The notes under the pieces were generated by a model that was not told the DNA's origin, made no database searches, and saw nothing but the letters and a program-made list of their open reading frames with translations. Below are positions 12,926 through 22,412 of a DNA stretch of 64,000 nucleotides, piece by piece. The position numbers and the translations under genes were made by a program. Where the stretch lies: positions 67,447,656 through 67,511,655 of the forward strand of contig CM061233.1 of NCBI GenBank assembly GCA_030844895.1. The letters run 5' to 3'. Positions within the stretch are counted from its first letter, which is position 1. Each line of letters starts with the position of its first letter. Source of the DNA: Ambrosia x helenae (lineage: Eukaryota; Streptophyta; Magnoliopsida; Asterales; Asteraceae).

Positions 12926-13072
12926 ACGTACTACCATTTTATGTTCCAATTTTTCTTTTTATTTGCACGTACTACCAACTTGATACGTAACACTGGTATC
13001 AAAGCTCATCCAATCCTTATCGTTGTGGGTTACTTGAACAATTTTTAATCATAAAAATTGTGATTCAGGAAT
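12926..13072 (+). repeat. LTR end and PBS scrap of a plus-strand LTR retrotransposon
   Basis: An LTR-like end ...GATACGTAACA at 12992 is followed by TGGTATCAAAGC (12994-13005), a Met-tRNA PBS with one mismatch. Leader-like sequence follows. It may belong to the same relic as the integrase fossil at 13693-13960. Family not determined. Confidence 0.5.
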
Positions 13073-13182
13073 TGTAAGTATGTAATTCTCTCTTAATGAT
13101 TGAGAGATTAGGAATTGCATTATATAGAAGATTACATACAAGAATAAAAGGAAATACCTAATTACAAATAAATACAATAATC

Positions 13183-13213
<31 letters not shown>

Positions 13214-13692
13214 GAGGGATTCTAGGAGAATAATTAGATGATTTGTTATTATTTTTATCCCCCGGCAAGCGAAACGACAGTGACTGAACCCAAAGCATGC
13301 CACGAAAGAATTTAAACTACAGTCGTGGCAGGCTTTTAGTGAAGATATCTGCAGGATGAAGCTTGGTAGGAACAAACTTAGTGTGTAACTTTCCACACAT
13401 AACCAATTCACGAACAAAGTGATAGTCCAAATCAATGTGTTTAACTCTTTTGTGTGAAACTGGATTTTGACTCATAAACAAAGTGCTTTTATTGTCACCT
13501 AAAAGAGCCGGACGTGTGGACGGCAATGTAAGTATGTAATTATCTCTTAATTATTGAGAGATTATGAATTGCATTATATAGAAGATTACATACAAGAATA
13601 AAAGGAAATGCATAATTACAAATAAATACAATAATCACAATAATAATAAGAGGGATTCTAGGAGAATAATTTGATGATTTGTTTATCTTTTA
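13073..13692 (-). mobile_element. Internally deleted 620-bp Copia element
   Basis: Two similar terminal repeats (13073-13257 and 13527-13692, both starting TGTAAGTATG) flank 270 bp of Copia RNase H 3' end and a polypurine tract (minus strand GCCGGGGGA). The host sequence GGAAT is duplicated on both sides (13068-13072 and 13693-13697), so the short form is bounded by its own target duplication. The second repeat is a little shorter because of a smaller AAT microsatellite. Gag, integrase and RT are absent. Confidence 0.75.
13317..13526 (-). pseudogene. Copia RNase H C-terminal fragment
   Basis: The translation has DNKSTLFMSQNPV, HKRVKHIDLDYHFVREL and HPADIFTKSLPRL, the end of Copia RNase H. 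The start is fused directly to the right terminal repeat, so the catalytic core is missing. Confidence 0.85.
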
Positions 13693-13960
13693 GGAATGCA
13701 TGGTAACTAGCAAAGACTTAATAGATCTTTTCTATCGGAGGTGTCAAGAGAAGTAGGACAATTTATAATATGTCGTGATATTCATCAAAGGAATAAGCAT
13801 GAAACTATAGTATTGCCAGGATTGGTTGACCCTTTACCTATACATGAATATCTTTGAAGACAATGGATTTCATTGGACTGTTGCTAAAGTCAAACAATAA
13901 ACAATCATTGTATTGGTTGATGAATTCTCAAAGTATATTTTCAAAATTTAATTATCATTA
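13693..13960 (+). pseudogene. Fossil Ty3/Gypsy integrase fragment
   Basis: In broken frames the plus strand spells parts of a Gypsy integrase zinc-to-core region: REVGQFI, HQRNKHET, then LPGLVDPLPIHEYL followed by RQWISLD. Several stops are present. Matching relies on the typical NKHE...PGLLQPLPIP pattern. Confidence 0.5.
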
Positions 13961-14430
13961 ATTTAATCCACATTATATTTTCAATTAAACAATTTTGTTG
14001 ATCCGAATTCAATATTGTATAGTTGCTAGTTTATATGAAGGTAACCGACCATTCATATTGCACGTTAGGTTATTCTTATTGCAACAGAGTTCATGCAAAT
14101 ATGTGTTATTATATGTTACACAAATTGTGTGTCAAGTGTTAGCCTAAATACTTAATTTTGTGCCATACACATCTCCGATTTTGGGAGTTAAGTGCTTACC
14201 AATTCATTTTTAGCAAGGTACTACTAGGCTTGTTTGTCTTCAGTTAGTTCCAAGCCCGAATAAAGGATGAAGGTTTTTAAATTACAACAATGAAAATCAT
14301 AAAGAGGACTAGAGGTTTCTTTTAGCCTTATGAAAGTGATTGGAGTAATGTGTTGACATCTAGTCTACCTTCGGTGTAGTCCCAACAATTTTTCTTCTAG
14401 TGCAAATCATACATTAATATTATTAGGAGA
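13961..14430. other. Unassigned AT-rich sequence left of the MULE
   Basis: No open frame of note, no LTR ends and no recognised motif. It is the sequence into which the MULE inserted, judged by the TTAAATCAT copy at its right edge. Confidence 0.4.
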
Positions 14431-14439
14431 TTAAATCAT
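14431..14439. repeat. Left 9-bp target site duplication of the MULE
   Basis: TTAAATCAT, identical to 48026-48034. Nine base pairs is the usual duplication length of Mutator-superfamily elements. Confidence 0.85.
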
Positions 14440-14490
14440 GGGAAGAGATATTGTACAAAGCGTCTTAACATAAGAAGTATAAGAAGCAAC
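14440..14490 (+). repeat. Left terminal inverted repeat of the MULE
   Basis: Matches the reverse complement of 47975-48025 without gaps, with about 11 mismatches in 51. The inner 30 bp, containing TCTTAAC, TAAGAAGT and TAAGAAGCAAC, is best conserved. Confidence 0.85.
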
Positions 14491-15090
14491 ATGGACCATT
14501 AGATCATAAGCAGATCAGATCATATAACCAAACATCTAAACAACGCGTTTAAATAAAACCAGGGGTAGATTAGTAAAAAAAATTATAAACTCGTTTAATT
14601 TTTTTTTTTAATTTGAACCACCAATTCGTTTCATTAACACGACGTTTACTAAATTTGAGAAACAAAAGCATCATCTCATTCAATTAGGGTTTATTTCATA
14701 ACAAAATAAAAAAAAACACACACAACACAAACGATCAAAAATCACAGACGATCAACACACAAAAAAATAGAGACGATCAAAAAACACAGAGCAACATGTC
14801 TTCAAAACGAAAATCATGTGTGTTTTTTGTGATTACATTTCAAAATCTCATCAACTTATACTCTATGACTTCTAAAACAAAAAAAAAAATTGCAAAAATG
14901 AACATAGATAAAGCAGTGGAAATACGTAGCAAAAGCAAGCATGATAAAACTTCATCAAAACATAGTACAGGTATGAACAATCCCAAAAACGCACTTTATT
15001 TTAGATGAAAAAGCATTTAGGTTATTCTAATGTGAATGTTGTTTAATTATAGTCATTACGTTGTACACATTATTTTAGGTTAAATGTAAA

Positions 15091-15320
15091 AAGTGCGTCT
15101 TAATTAACAGTTGAGTGCGTCTGTAGAAAATGTTTAGTTTAATTTAGGTTATATAATACATGAGTGCGTCTGAAATAATTGATAAGTGCGTCTGGAAAAT
15201 GTTTAGTTTACATTAGGTTACATAACACATGAGTGCATCTCATGTATCACATGAGTGCCTCTGATTGTTTTTTCTGATAAGATAAAGAGTGCGTCTGCAA
15301 TGTTTGTTTGAGTGCGTCTG
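15091..15320 (+). repeat. AGTGCGTC repeat cluster (intron 1)
   Basis: At least seven AGTGCGTCT-like words (about 15091, 15113, 15161, 15184, 15231, 15253, 15286, 15310), two within a longer repeated unit that includes TTAGGTTA. All have the orientation opposite to the clusters downstream. Confidence 0.85.
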
Positions 15321-16264
15321 ATCCTTTTTGTTTATACAGAACCAGTTATAGCAGGAGATGATGATGATTTTGAAGAACAACCACTAAAAAATTTAATTAA
15401 AATTAAAAAACGGATTGAAAAGGTCAACAAGGAAGCTGCTAAACGATTGGATGCTGATGTTCAAAAGATGAGACAAAATTTACAGAAAAAAAAAAACAAG
15501 TTGTTGAACAAACTTCAGAATCATCTTATGAAGATTTCCAGAGGCCACAGAAAAAGGTAAAAATAGATGAACCTAAGAAGAAGATGAAGAAAATAAAAGA
15601 AAGGGAGTTTGTGAAATACATAGGTAAAAAGTTAAAAATAAGATACTCTCCTGCTGAGTTTATTGAAAGCATCAAAGACTACACAGATGAACAAAAGAAA
15701 GAAGTTAGAAAGATGGGGTTTGGATCTGTGCTAGAGATTAAGATTGAACATATATCAATAGCCTTGGGTTACTGGTTGTTAGTCAACTATGACGAGGGGA
15801 GAAACGAACTAAATGCAGGAAATTGGAAAATCAGGATCACACCTTCATTGGTACATGAAGCCTTAGGGATACCAATGGGAAAGAAACCGGTTCTCAAATA
15901 AACTAGAGCAAGGAAAGGTTCCGACTCTACAATAGATGAGTTCAAGAATCAATTTGAGAAAAAAGAAAGTCAGTGTTGGGATGATAACACCGGTTGTTAG
16001 GGGATAACCAAAGGGTGGAAGGCTGTTTAAATTGAATTTTCTTGTGTTATGGAACACAGTTTTCGGGGAGATCACAAAATCAACCACAATCAACCAAAGC
16101 TTTTTTCATGGGGTGGATGATGAGGCAGAAATTGCAAATATGGATTGGTGCTCTTACCTGATAGAATCTCTGAGAAGAACAAAGGCAGGATGGAAAGAAG
16201 ACCAGTATAATGGTCCAATTGTAATGTTAAGTGTAAGACTTCAAACACACTAACAGTAGCTTTT

Positions 16265-17225
16265 AAACGCATTTGATTTTTTTATTGATAATTTTGGACG
16301 CACTTACTTTTAATTTAGACGCATTTATGTTTTCTAACACATTTAAGCTGTTTTAAAATAAGCAGGTTATCTACACACATGAATACAACAAGAGACATCC
16401 ATCTGAAATACAAATCAGCATACCGGCAGTTACTTACATAACTACTAGTTCACTTGCAGAGATGGAAAATCATCTTTATAACAACGGGCCATTGACTGAC
16501 ATTGAAGAAGATGATGGAGATGATCAGGGTGATGCTGATAAGGCTGATGAAGAAGATAATGAAGCTGATGACGAAGAAGGGGATGACGAAGATAATGCGG
16601 ATGCTGAAGAAACTAAAAATCTGGTAAGTGTTATTGTGGAAACCTTGATTGAAATGCAAGGTGAAAAAGGTGGTGATAGAACAGCAGCAGCTTTGGATAG
16701 TGATGACTACAATCCGAATATGGGACTGACTCCACCAAGACGAGTCCAAGTTGGTGATGCTGATGACACTGAATATGAGAATGCAGATTGGAGAGATTAT
16801 GAAATGAGTACACAAACACAACAAATGTTTGAATACTGCAACACTCAACCAGATCTGAGTTATAAACAGGGCATTAGAAGAGAAGAATATGAGTCAGCAA
16901 TGAAAGCCAAAAAAGTAAATACTTAAAATTATTATTCAAACGCACCTATATGTTTCTTATGGACGCACTCATATATTTCTGATCTGTATATTTGTAAACA
17001 ACTGAACTACAACTTTGGATGCACCAATGTTTCTTATGGACGCACTCATGTATTTCTGATCTGTATATTTGTAAACAACTGAACTACAACTTTGGACGCA
17101 CCAATGTTTCTTATGGATGCACTCATATATTTCTGATCTGTATATTTGTAAACAACTAAACTACAACTTTGGACGCACTAATGTTTCTTATGGACGCACT
17201 ACTTTTTTTTCAGACGCACTAATGT
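16265..17225 (+). repeat. GACGCACT repeat clusters (introns 2 and 3)
   Basis: Words of the type TTGGACGCACTCAT at 16265-16330 and 16938-17225. In the second cluster a unit of roughly 78 bp (GGACGCAC...TTTCTTATGGACGCACTCAT...CTGATCTGTATATTTG) is repeated about three times. The exon between has none. Confidence 0.85.
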
Positions 17226-17503
17226 AATGCACTAATATTTTCCACAGGTTTGGATAAAAACGATGGAGAGAAACATAAAAAAATATGAAGCAATACAAAA
17301 GGAGATGGGGAAATGGTTACAGAGGCATAAACCAAGTACTTGTGGGTGCCAGAGTTGATGAAGTTGTGCAACAACGGGGACGAATTGAACAACAAAGGTA
17401 AAGACATTGATGCTGAGAATGTTGAGACAGAAAATATAAAGGAGCTTGAAGCTGAGTTGGACAAGGATGATGAAGTTGTCAAAGATAATGTGGAAGCGGA
17501 AAA

Positions 17504-19390
17504 TGTCACACCCCATCTAAGGCGGAAACACGGGGTGCAACTGAAATGATTTCCAAGCACAAAAGTCACACGAGCATTATTTAATAAAACAAGGATTATC
17601 ATTTAAAACATTCAAGTCTTACAAAACATAACATTAATTGTTTGAATTAGAAACCATTGTTAAAAGCGTTTAGATCAAAACATCACAACAATAGTTCAAA
17701 AGATGGTATCCCTTAAATGCTCACACGCGACCTTCCCAAGTTCCATGCTCCATGCTAATTTCCTGAAAAACATGCATGAAAAATATATGGGTCAACATAA
17801 AGTTGGTGAGTTCACAGGTTTTTGTGTATTGGACCTGTAATCCCAAATTCGACTAAATTACTACCTAGCTAGGGCAATAATAAATATGTGATCTGACATG
17901 AGCCCATAACCAAATATTGACATGTTGTGCCTCGCCCATTGTACACTCAAGACAATGAATAAGTGTGAAATACTAGCACTCTTTTGATATCTGTCATCCG
18001 GTCAGAGCGACTGACCAAGAGTCGGGGTGTCAACCCAATAGATCTATTATGGTGTTTCATGGCTAAGTCCATAGCTAATGGTTACGGTATGATGTATGAC
18101 ACAAGGTCTTAATGGATCCTGAACGTTGATGTCTCATGTTCATATAATAGTCATGTATGTAACTGAAAACTGAAAACTGTACACATGTTTTTCCGCCGGA
18201 AAAAATGTAAAAACAGTGAAAAGGGGCTGTGAAACTCACCTTGTGGCGTGTCTGGGGATGAACAAATGAGTCTGAGCTAGAGAGATCGACCTACGTGCCC
18301 TATGTAAAAGAGACATTTTAGGTCTATGTACTTGTACTGCTTACAAGTTGTTCTTTTATTATGCTTGTTCTTGTAACTTAACTCTTTAAGATAAATGTGT
18401 CTTTGGTGTAAAGATTTACGTATATGATGACTTAATCGTTAAAAGATACAATGTTTATCTTTTAAATGTTCCACATTAAGGTTCCTAATGTAATATTTTC
18501 CAAAATATGAACTTCATGGTTTTGTGTTGCAAGATTCATAACCTTTATGTAAACTAGCGATTTTGACAAGGAGATAGCATCATTTCTTGAGAAAACACCA
18601 CTTTTTACTTGTGGAAACATATGTTCTATACACTTTGGGTGGTGTAGGTATCCATGTGTTGTAGGTTTTAGAACCTTGAATTTGACATGTCTATAGACCC
18701 ATAATGTTTAGGTATTATTTCATAAGTCTAATAACCTTTGTGAAAATAATAATACTTTATGTTAAAAATCACCTTTTTTGAAAACATACATGCCTTGTAT
18801 GCTTTGTTATGGATCTAACATGTCACACATGATCTTTAACTATCCACATTATGTCTTATGTAAATGAGCTTGGGAAAATATATAGTTTTTCTTTTAAAAC
18901 TTTCGGCCAACATCCTTTAATACATACATACATGTTTCGGCCCTAGTGTGTTGTGAACATATATATTTACCAACTAACATAATGTATTTTAGATCATGAG
19001 CCAGCTTATTTACTTGATTTGAATTACAAGAGTAAACACATCAATGAACAACCTTTTTATGTAAATAAAAACATATTAATGTAACATAATTTAGAGTTAG
19101 TGTTTATACCTGTAAGTGAACCAAATGTGAGAGATTTAGGGCCTTGAGACTCCTAGTTAAGCTCCTTGTGACCCCCAAGATCTCTTGGAAAATGGTGGTT
19201 TTTGGTTGGTATTTATGGCCGAGAGGGGGGGGGGGGGGGTTCGGTGGTGGTGTGGTGGTCCGGTGGTGGTGATGCCGTGAGGTGGTGGTGGTGTCCGGCG
19301 GTTGTAGTGAGATGAGAGGGAGAGGAGGGAGAGGTGAGGGTGTGTTGGTTGTTTTTGTGCACTTATCCCTCTAATCCCTTGCCTTATTTA
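17504..19390 (-). repeat. Solo LTR, left part (minus strand)
   Basis: Starts TGTCACACC after target duplication GAAAA (17499-17503). The rest lies at 29586-29996 and 38956-39805, ending GGTGTCACA with GAAAA at 39806-39810. Together they are about 3.1 kb. No PBS, PPT or coding sequence is present, so I call it a solo LTR. Read on the minus strand it ends GTTTCCGCC...GGGGTGTGACA, like the LTR ends of elements A, B and C. It includes a run of 14 G near 19226-19240 and a GGTGGT-rich patch. Its insertion splits MULE exon 4; removing it restores KDNVEAENQNVEVTK in frame. Confidence 0.8.
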
Positions 19391-19549
19391 TGTAACATTA
19401 CGCATTTAAACTTGTACGTTACGCGTTCGTCATTAATAAAACGTCAAGTTTCAGCTTATATGGTCGCATTTATTATTTTTGTCGCATTTTGAAACCCTAA
19501 TACTATATATATAATATTATATATGTGTGTTATATTGAAATTATATCAA

Positions 19550-19630
19550 AAAAAATAAATATGCTTTGGCCGGGGTTCGAACCCGCGCCAAAGCCCAAAC
19601 AACACAAACACACAACCAACTGGGCTGGAC
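19550..19630 (-). repeat. tRNA-like (SINE head) module, antisense, in LTR A
   Basis: On the minus strand a box-A-like CCAGCCCAGTTGG (19627-19615) is followed by box B GGTTCGAACCC (about 19583-19573) and then a T-rich tail. Spacing fits a tRNA-derived pol III promoter. No complete tRNA cloverleaf is claimed. The same module recurs in the 3' LTR near 27250-27330. Confidence 0.5.
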
Positions 19631-19685
19631 CATCCTCTTGGAATAAACCCGGACACCTATTATATTTATACACACTTTAAACCTT

Positions 19686-19712
19686 CACAGTTGACAAGGA
19701 AAGTCAACTGTG
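19686..19712 (+). promoter_or_regulatory. Inverted W-box pair in LTR A
   Basis: Perfect inverted repeat with arms CACAGTTGAC and GTCAACTGTG around a 7-nt spacer. Each arm holds a TTGAC core. It lies about 190 bp upstream of the TATA box. More TTGAC cores are near 19831 and 19866. The copy in the 3' LTR is at 27387-27413. Confidence 0.6.
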
Positions 19713-19904
19713 GGTTCGCGTATGATCCAAGCTCGTGCAATAACTCATGATTGATCTATAATTGGTAAATTCAGTTGATTGCCGGCCTTGTGTAACACGA
19801 TTACACGTCAATTACAACCAAATCGTTGACTAATTCTATAATTATACGCGTATGATATTAATCGAGGTCAAACTTTCCAATTAACCTTAACCATTGATCC
19901 TCAG

Positions 19905-19912
19905 TATAAATA
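19905..19912 (+). promoter_or_regulatory. TATA box of LTR A
   Basis: TATAAATA, followed by a pyrimidine-rich CTCTCTCTCAACC leader typical of plant transcription starts. The 3' LTR copy is at 27606-27613. Confidence 0.65.
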
Positions 19913-20226
19913 GATGTGTTTCGAAGCTTAACAACTCGCTCACAACTCTCTCTCAACCTCCAATTATCTCTGAATCACTCTGATTTTAATCATCTTGTTC
20001 GTAGTTTGACCTTGGCTTTGACCCGACAATTATACTCGAAACTACACTGTGAGTTTGATTATTTGTGTGGGTTATGTTCATCGGCCATCACACATCAATA
20101 GCCCTATGGTTAATCAGGCTATTGATGTGTGATTTGTTCAATTGCAAATTCTAGGGTTCGTTCGTTTAGAATTGGGGATAAACTTTGATTCGCGTATTGT
20201 ATTTATTTAATTTTAAACAGAAAACA

Positions 20227-20310
20227 TCACAACCACTGGCCTAGGCCAAGTGGTTGTGACCTGGGCTTGATACAGAAGGTACCCGGGTTCGAGTCCCGGC
20301 TACTGCCCCT
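20227..20310 (+). repeat. tRNA-like (SINE head) module, sense, in LTR A
   Basis: Box-A-like TAGGCCAAGTGG (20242-20253) and box B GGTTCGAGTCC (20286-20296), then CTACTGCCCC and a T-rich tail. The first part is also a near-perfect 31-nt palindrome (CACAACCACT ... AGTGGTTGTG). In the 3' LTR (about 27936-28015) one base of box A has changed from G to A. Confidence 0.6.
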
Positions 20311-21844
20311 TTTGTTTCTTTTATTTTTTTTTATTTATTTATTTTTTTTAAAACAAAACTATTATATATATATTAAACCTTTTAATCTTTTAAATTCATT
20401 TTAAAATATCAAAACTATTTTATAAATTCTAAAAAAATTATATTTGTTTAATCTGAGATAAAAGTGTTATTCACAATTTTTATTTTTCAGAAATTCATTT
20501 ATTTAGTATTTATAATAATTAAATCATTTTAATACTATTATATTTATAAAAATCCATTTATATATCAAAACAATTTTATTAAATTCTCCAAAAATTATCC
20601 TGACTTTTTATAAAGTTAAACTTTACTGAAATAATTTTTAATTCAGTAAAATCAATTATTTTATATTTTTAATCGATTTTTGTTAGATTTAATCATAATT
20701 AAATCATAATAAATCCAATTTTCATCATTTTTGCACCAAAATTTTATACAAATTATTTTTAATTATTTAGAACAGAAATATGATTTTTAAAATAGAAATT
20801 CTTTAATTTTAGTATTTTTGAATATTAAAGTTAATTGTTGGCAATTTGTAATAAATAGATTTAAAAATCTATTTTAAATTAAATAATTTTATAAAAATTA
20901 TTTTTATAATTCAAACACTTTAATGTGTCCATTCAAAATTCAAAATTTATAAAAAGACTTTCTTTTATTAATTATCAAATTTTCCTTTATTAATTAACAT
21001 TTTAATTTAATTTCAACAATTGATTATCCCCAAATCGAAACCCTAGGATACACTTATAAGTTAATTAGACTTAGACTTATTATATATTACCTTATTATAG
21101 GGTGATATTTGGAATCATTTTGGGCAACACTATTATTTCATCTTTTCAACAAGTTTAACATTTGCTAAGGTGAGTTTTACATAGCCCCTTTTATTTATCA
21201 CCATTTTTGGGGTGAAACATGTTATAACATTATCATTGAAATTCAATCATCAATGTGTCTATGTGTTTTCTATGTTGCATTATGTCTTGAGCATGATTAG
21301 AGTAAGCACCATTCTAGCATAATCATTAACATTGATCAGCCGACGGTATACATTGATAGATCTATTGGACTGACAATCCCACCCGGATACGTGCCTCCTA
21401 CAAAGGTTACGTGGGTGTTTGTTATCGCATAACATATTCAATTGGACCATAAGTGTATGGTATGTATCATTTTATAACAGTCAACAGGGTTGATTATGCA
21501 CTCGATTTATTTCTAGTATGTTCTCACATATGGGCTAGATTGACATGACACATGAATTGCACAACATTTTATCCATTTTATTATCAAAAACCTATGTAAT
21601 TCTCACCAACTTATGTTGACCCAAAATACTTTCAAAATTAACATGTTTCAGGTAACAATGAAGCTGAGGCTTGAGTTAGCATGAGGATTTTACTTGAAGT
21701 TTATTTGAAGTTATTGAAGTTGTTATTTGATATTATGTATTTGAATTCTTAGACATCATTTCACATTTTGGATATTATGTTTGAATAAATTATTTAAAAT
21801 TTATATTATACCATGTGCTACTGAAAACAATCATCAATACGTGG

Positions 21845-21875
21845 CACCTCGATGTTTCCGCCATCGGTTGGGGTG
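21845..21875 (+). other. U5-terminal hairpin of LTR A
   Basis: CACCTC (21845-21850) can pair with GGGGTG (21870-21875) and CGATG with CATCG inside, leaving TTTCCGC at the tip. Counterparts occur at the same place in LTRs B, C and the solo LTR. Confidence 0.5.
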
Positions 21876-21883
21876 TTACAGAT

Positions 21884-21896
21884 TGGTATCAGAGCC
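21884..21896 (+). other. Primer binding site of Gypsy A
   Basis: TGGTATCAGAGCC, the standard initiator Met-tRNA complement, three bases after the LTR end. Confidence 0.95.
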
Positions 21897-22157
21897 TTGG
21901 TTATAGGGAATTAGGTTATTAGAAATAATCTAGACTATAACCTTAGGGACTTAAACAGTACTTGCTTCTCCTACTTGTAACCCTAATTGCTTCCCTAATC
22001 CTATCCTTATCCTATGCCTTCTAACCCTAAACCCACATGTGACTACTCTTATTTGTCTGCTGCAATCCTGATCCACCATTAGATTAATAGGACAAAATCC
22101 TCAGGTTTAACCTGAACCCCCTTGAGATCTCGTCGAAGTTCTAGATTTTAATAACGA

Positions 22158-22309
22158 ACACGTGCAATCTGGAAGGGTGAACGCCTGTATTCTGAGTCTT
22201 CTGTCTAGGCTGGCATTGCGCATATATCCCAATCAGACGAGGGACCCGGATGCCTACCTGGGAATTCTCGGGATGAGTGTTCACTTATAGGCTAAAGCAT
22301 GTCTTCATA
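22158..22309 (+). other. Conserved leader RNA element of Gypsy A
   Basis: A 150-nt block shared, with changes, with 41822-41974 (element B) and 54597-54751 (element C). It begins ACACGTGCAATCTGGAAGGG and ends CTTATAGGCTAAAGCA. The hairpin CCTGGGAATTCTCGGG (22257-22272) is enclosed by GCCTA (22252-22256) pairing with TAGGC (22288-22292). It is not coding. I infer a packaging, dimerisation or translation signal. Confidence 0.65.
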
Positions 22310-22412
22310 TGTTATTAGAATTTAGAATCTTTGATAAGTCAACGTTTTCGTTTATTCGTTTTAATTAATGAATAAATGATTACATTCCTTATATAAACTC
22401 TCATTCATTTCA

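Larger units (their letters stand above)
14796..17503 (+). pseudogene. ULP1-like MULE gene, 5' exons
   Basis: Likely exons are 14796-14970, 15340-16230, 16366-16914 and 17248-17503. Introns have GT..AG ends, and the junction 14970/15340 restores the frame (...HSTEPVIAGDDDD). Exon 2 encodes MGFGSVLEIKIEHISIALGYWLLVNYD and IRITPSLVHEALGIPMG, like the N-terminal region of plant transposon-borne ULP1 proteins, then MDWCSYLIESL and YNGPIVML. Exon 3 is very acidic. Damage includes a frameshift at the 11-A run near 15486, TAA at 15899, TAG near 15998 and a frameshift near 16030. A solo LTR interrupts exon 4 after KDNVEAEN. The natural start may be the ATG at 14862. Function of the N-terminal part is unknown. 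Confidence 0.7.
19391..21880 (+). repeat. 5' LTR of Gypsy A
   Basis: TGTAACATTACG...GGGGTGTTACA. It contains a W-box palindrome, a TATA box, two tRNA-like modules and a terminal hairpin. It is almost identical to 27090-29580. The stretch 20310-21050 is very AT-rich with nothing recognised. Confidence 0.95.

Noticed and set aside
16462..16926. Independent acidic gene
   Set aside because: Splice sites at both ends and frame joins show it is an exon of the ULP1-like MULE gene.
19916..20101. 61-codon frame in LTR A, repeated at 27617-27802
   Set aside because: It is in the transcribed LTR leader, begins just after the TATA box and has no recognisable domain; identity between copies is explained by LTR duplication.
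20236..20300. Intact tRNA gene
   Set aside because: Box A and box B are present, but I could not form a full cloverleaf with a proper acceptor stem; a SINE-like relic fits better.
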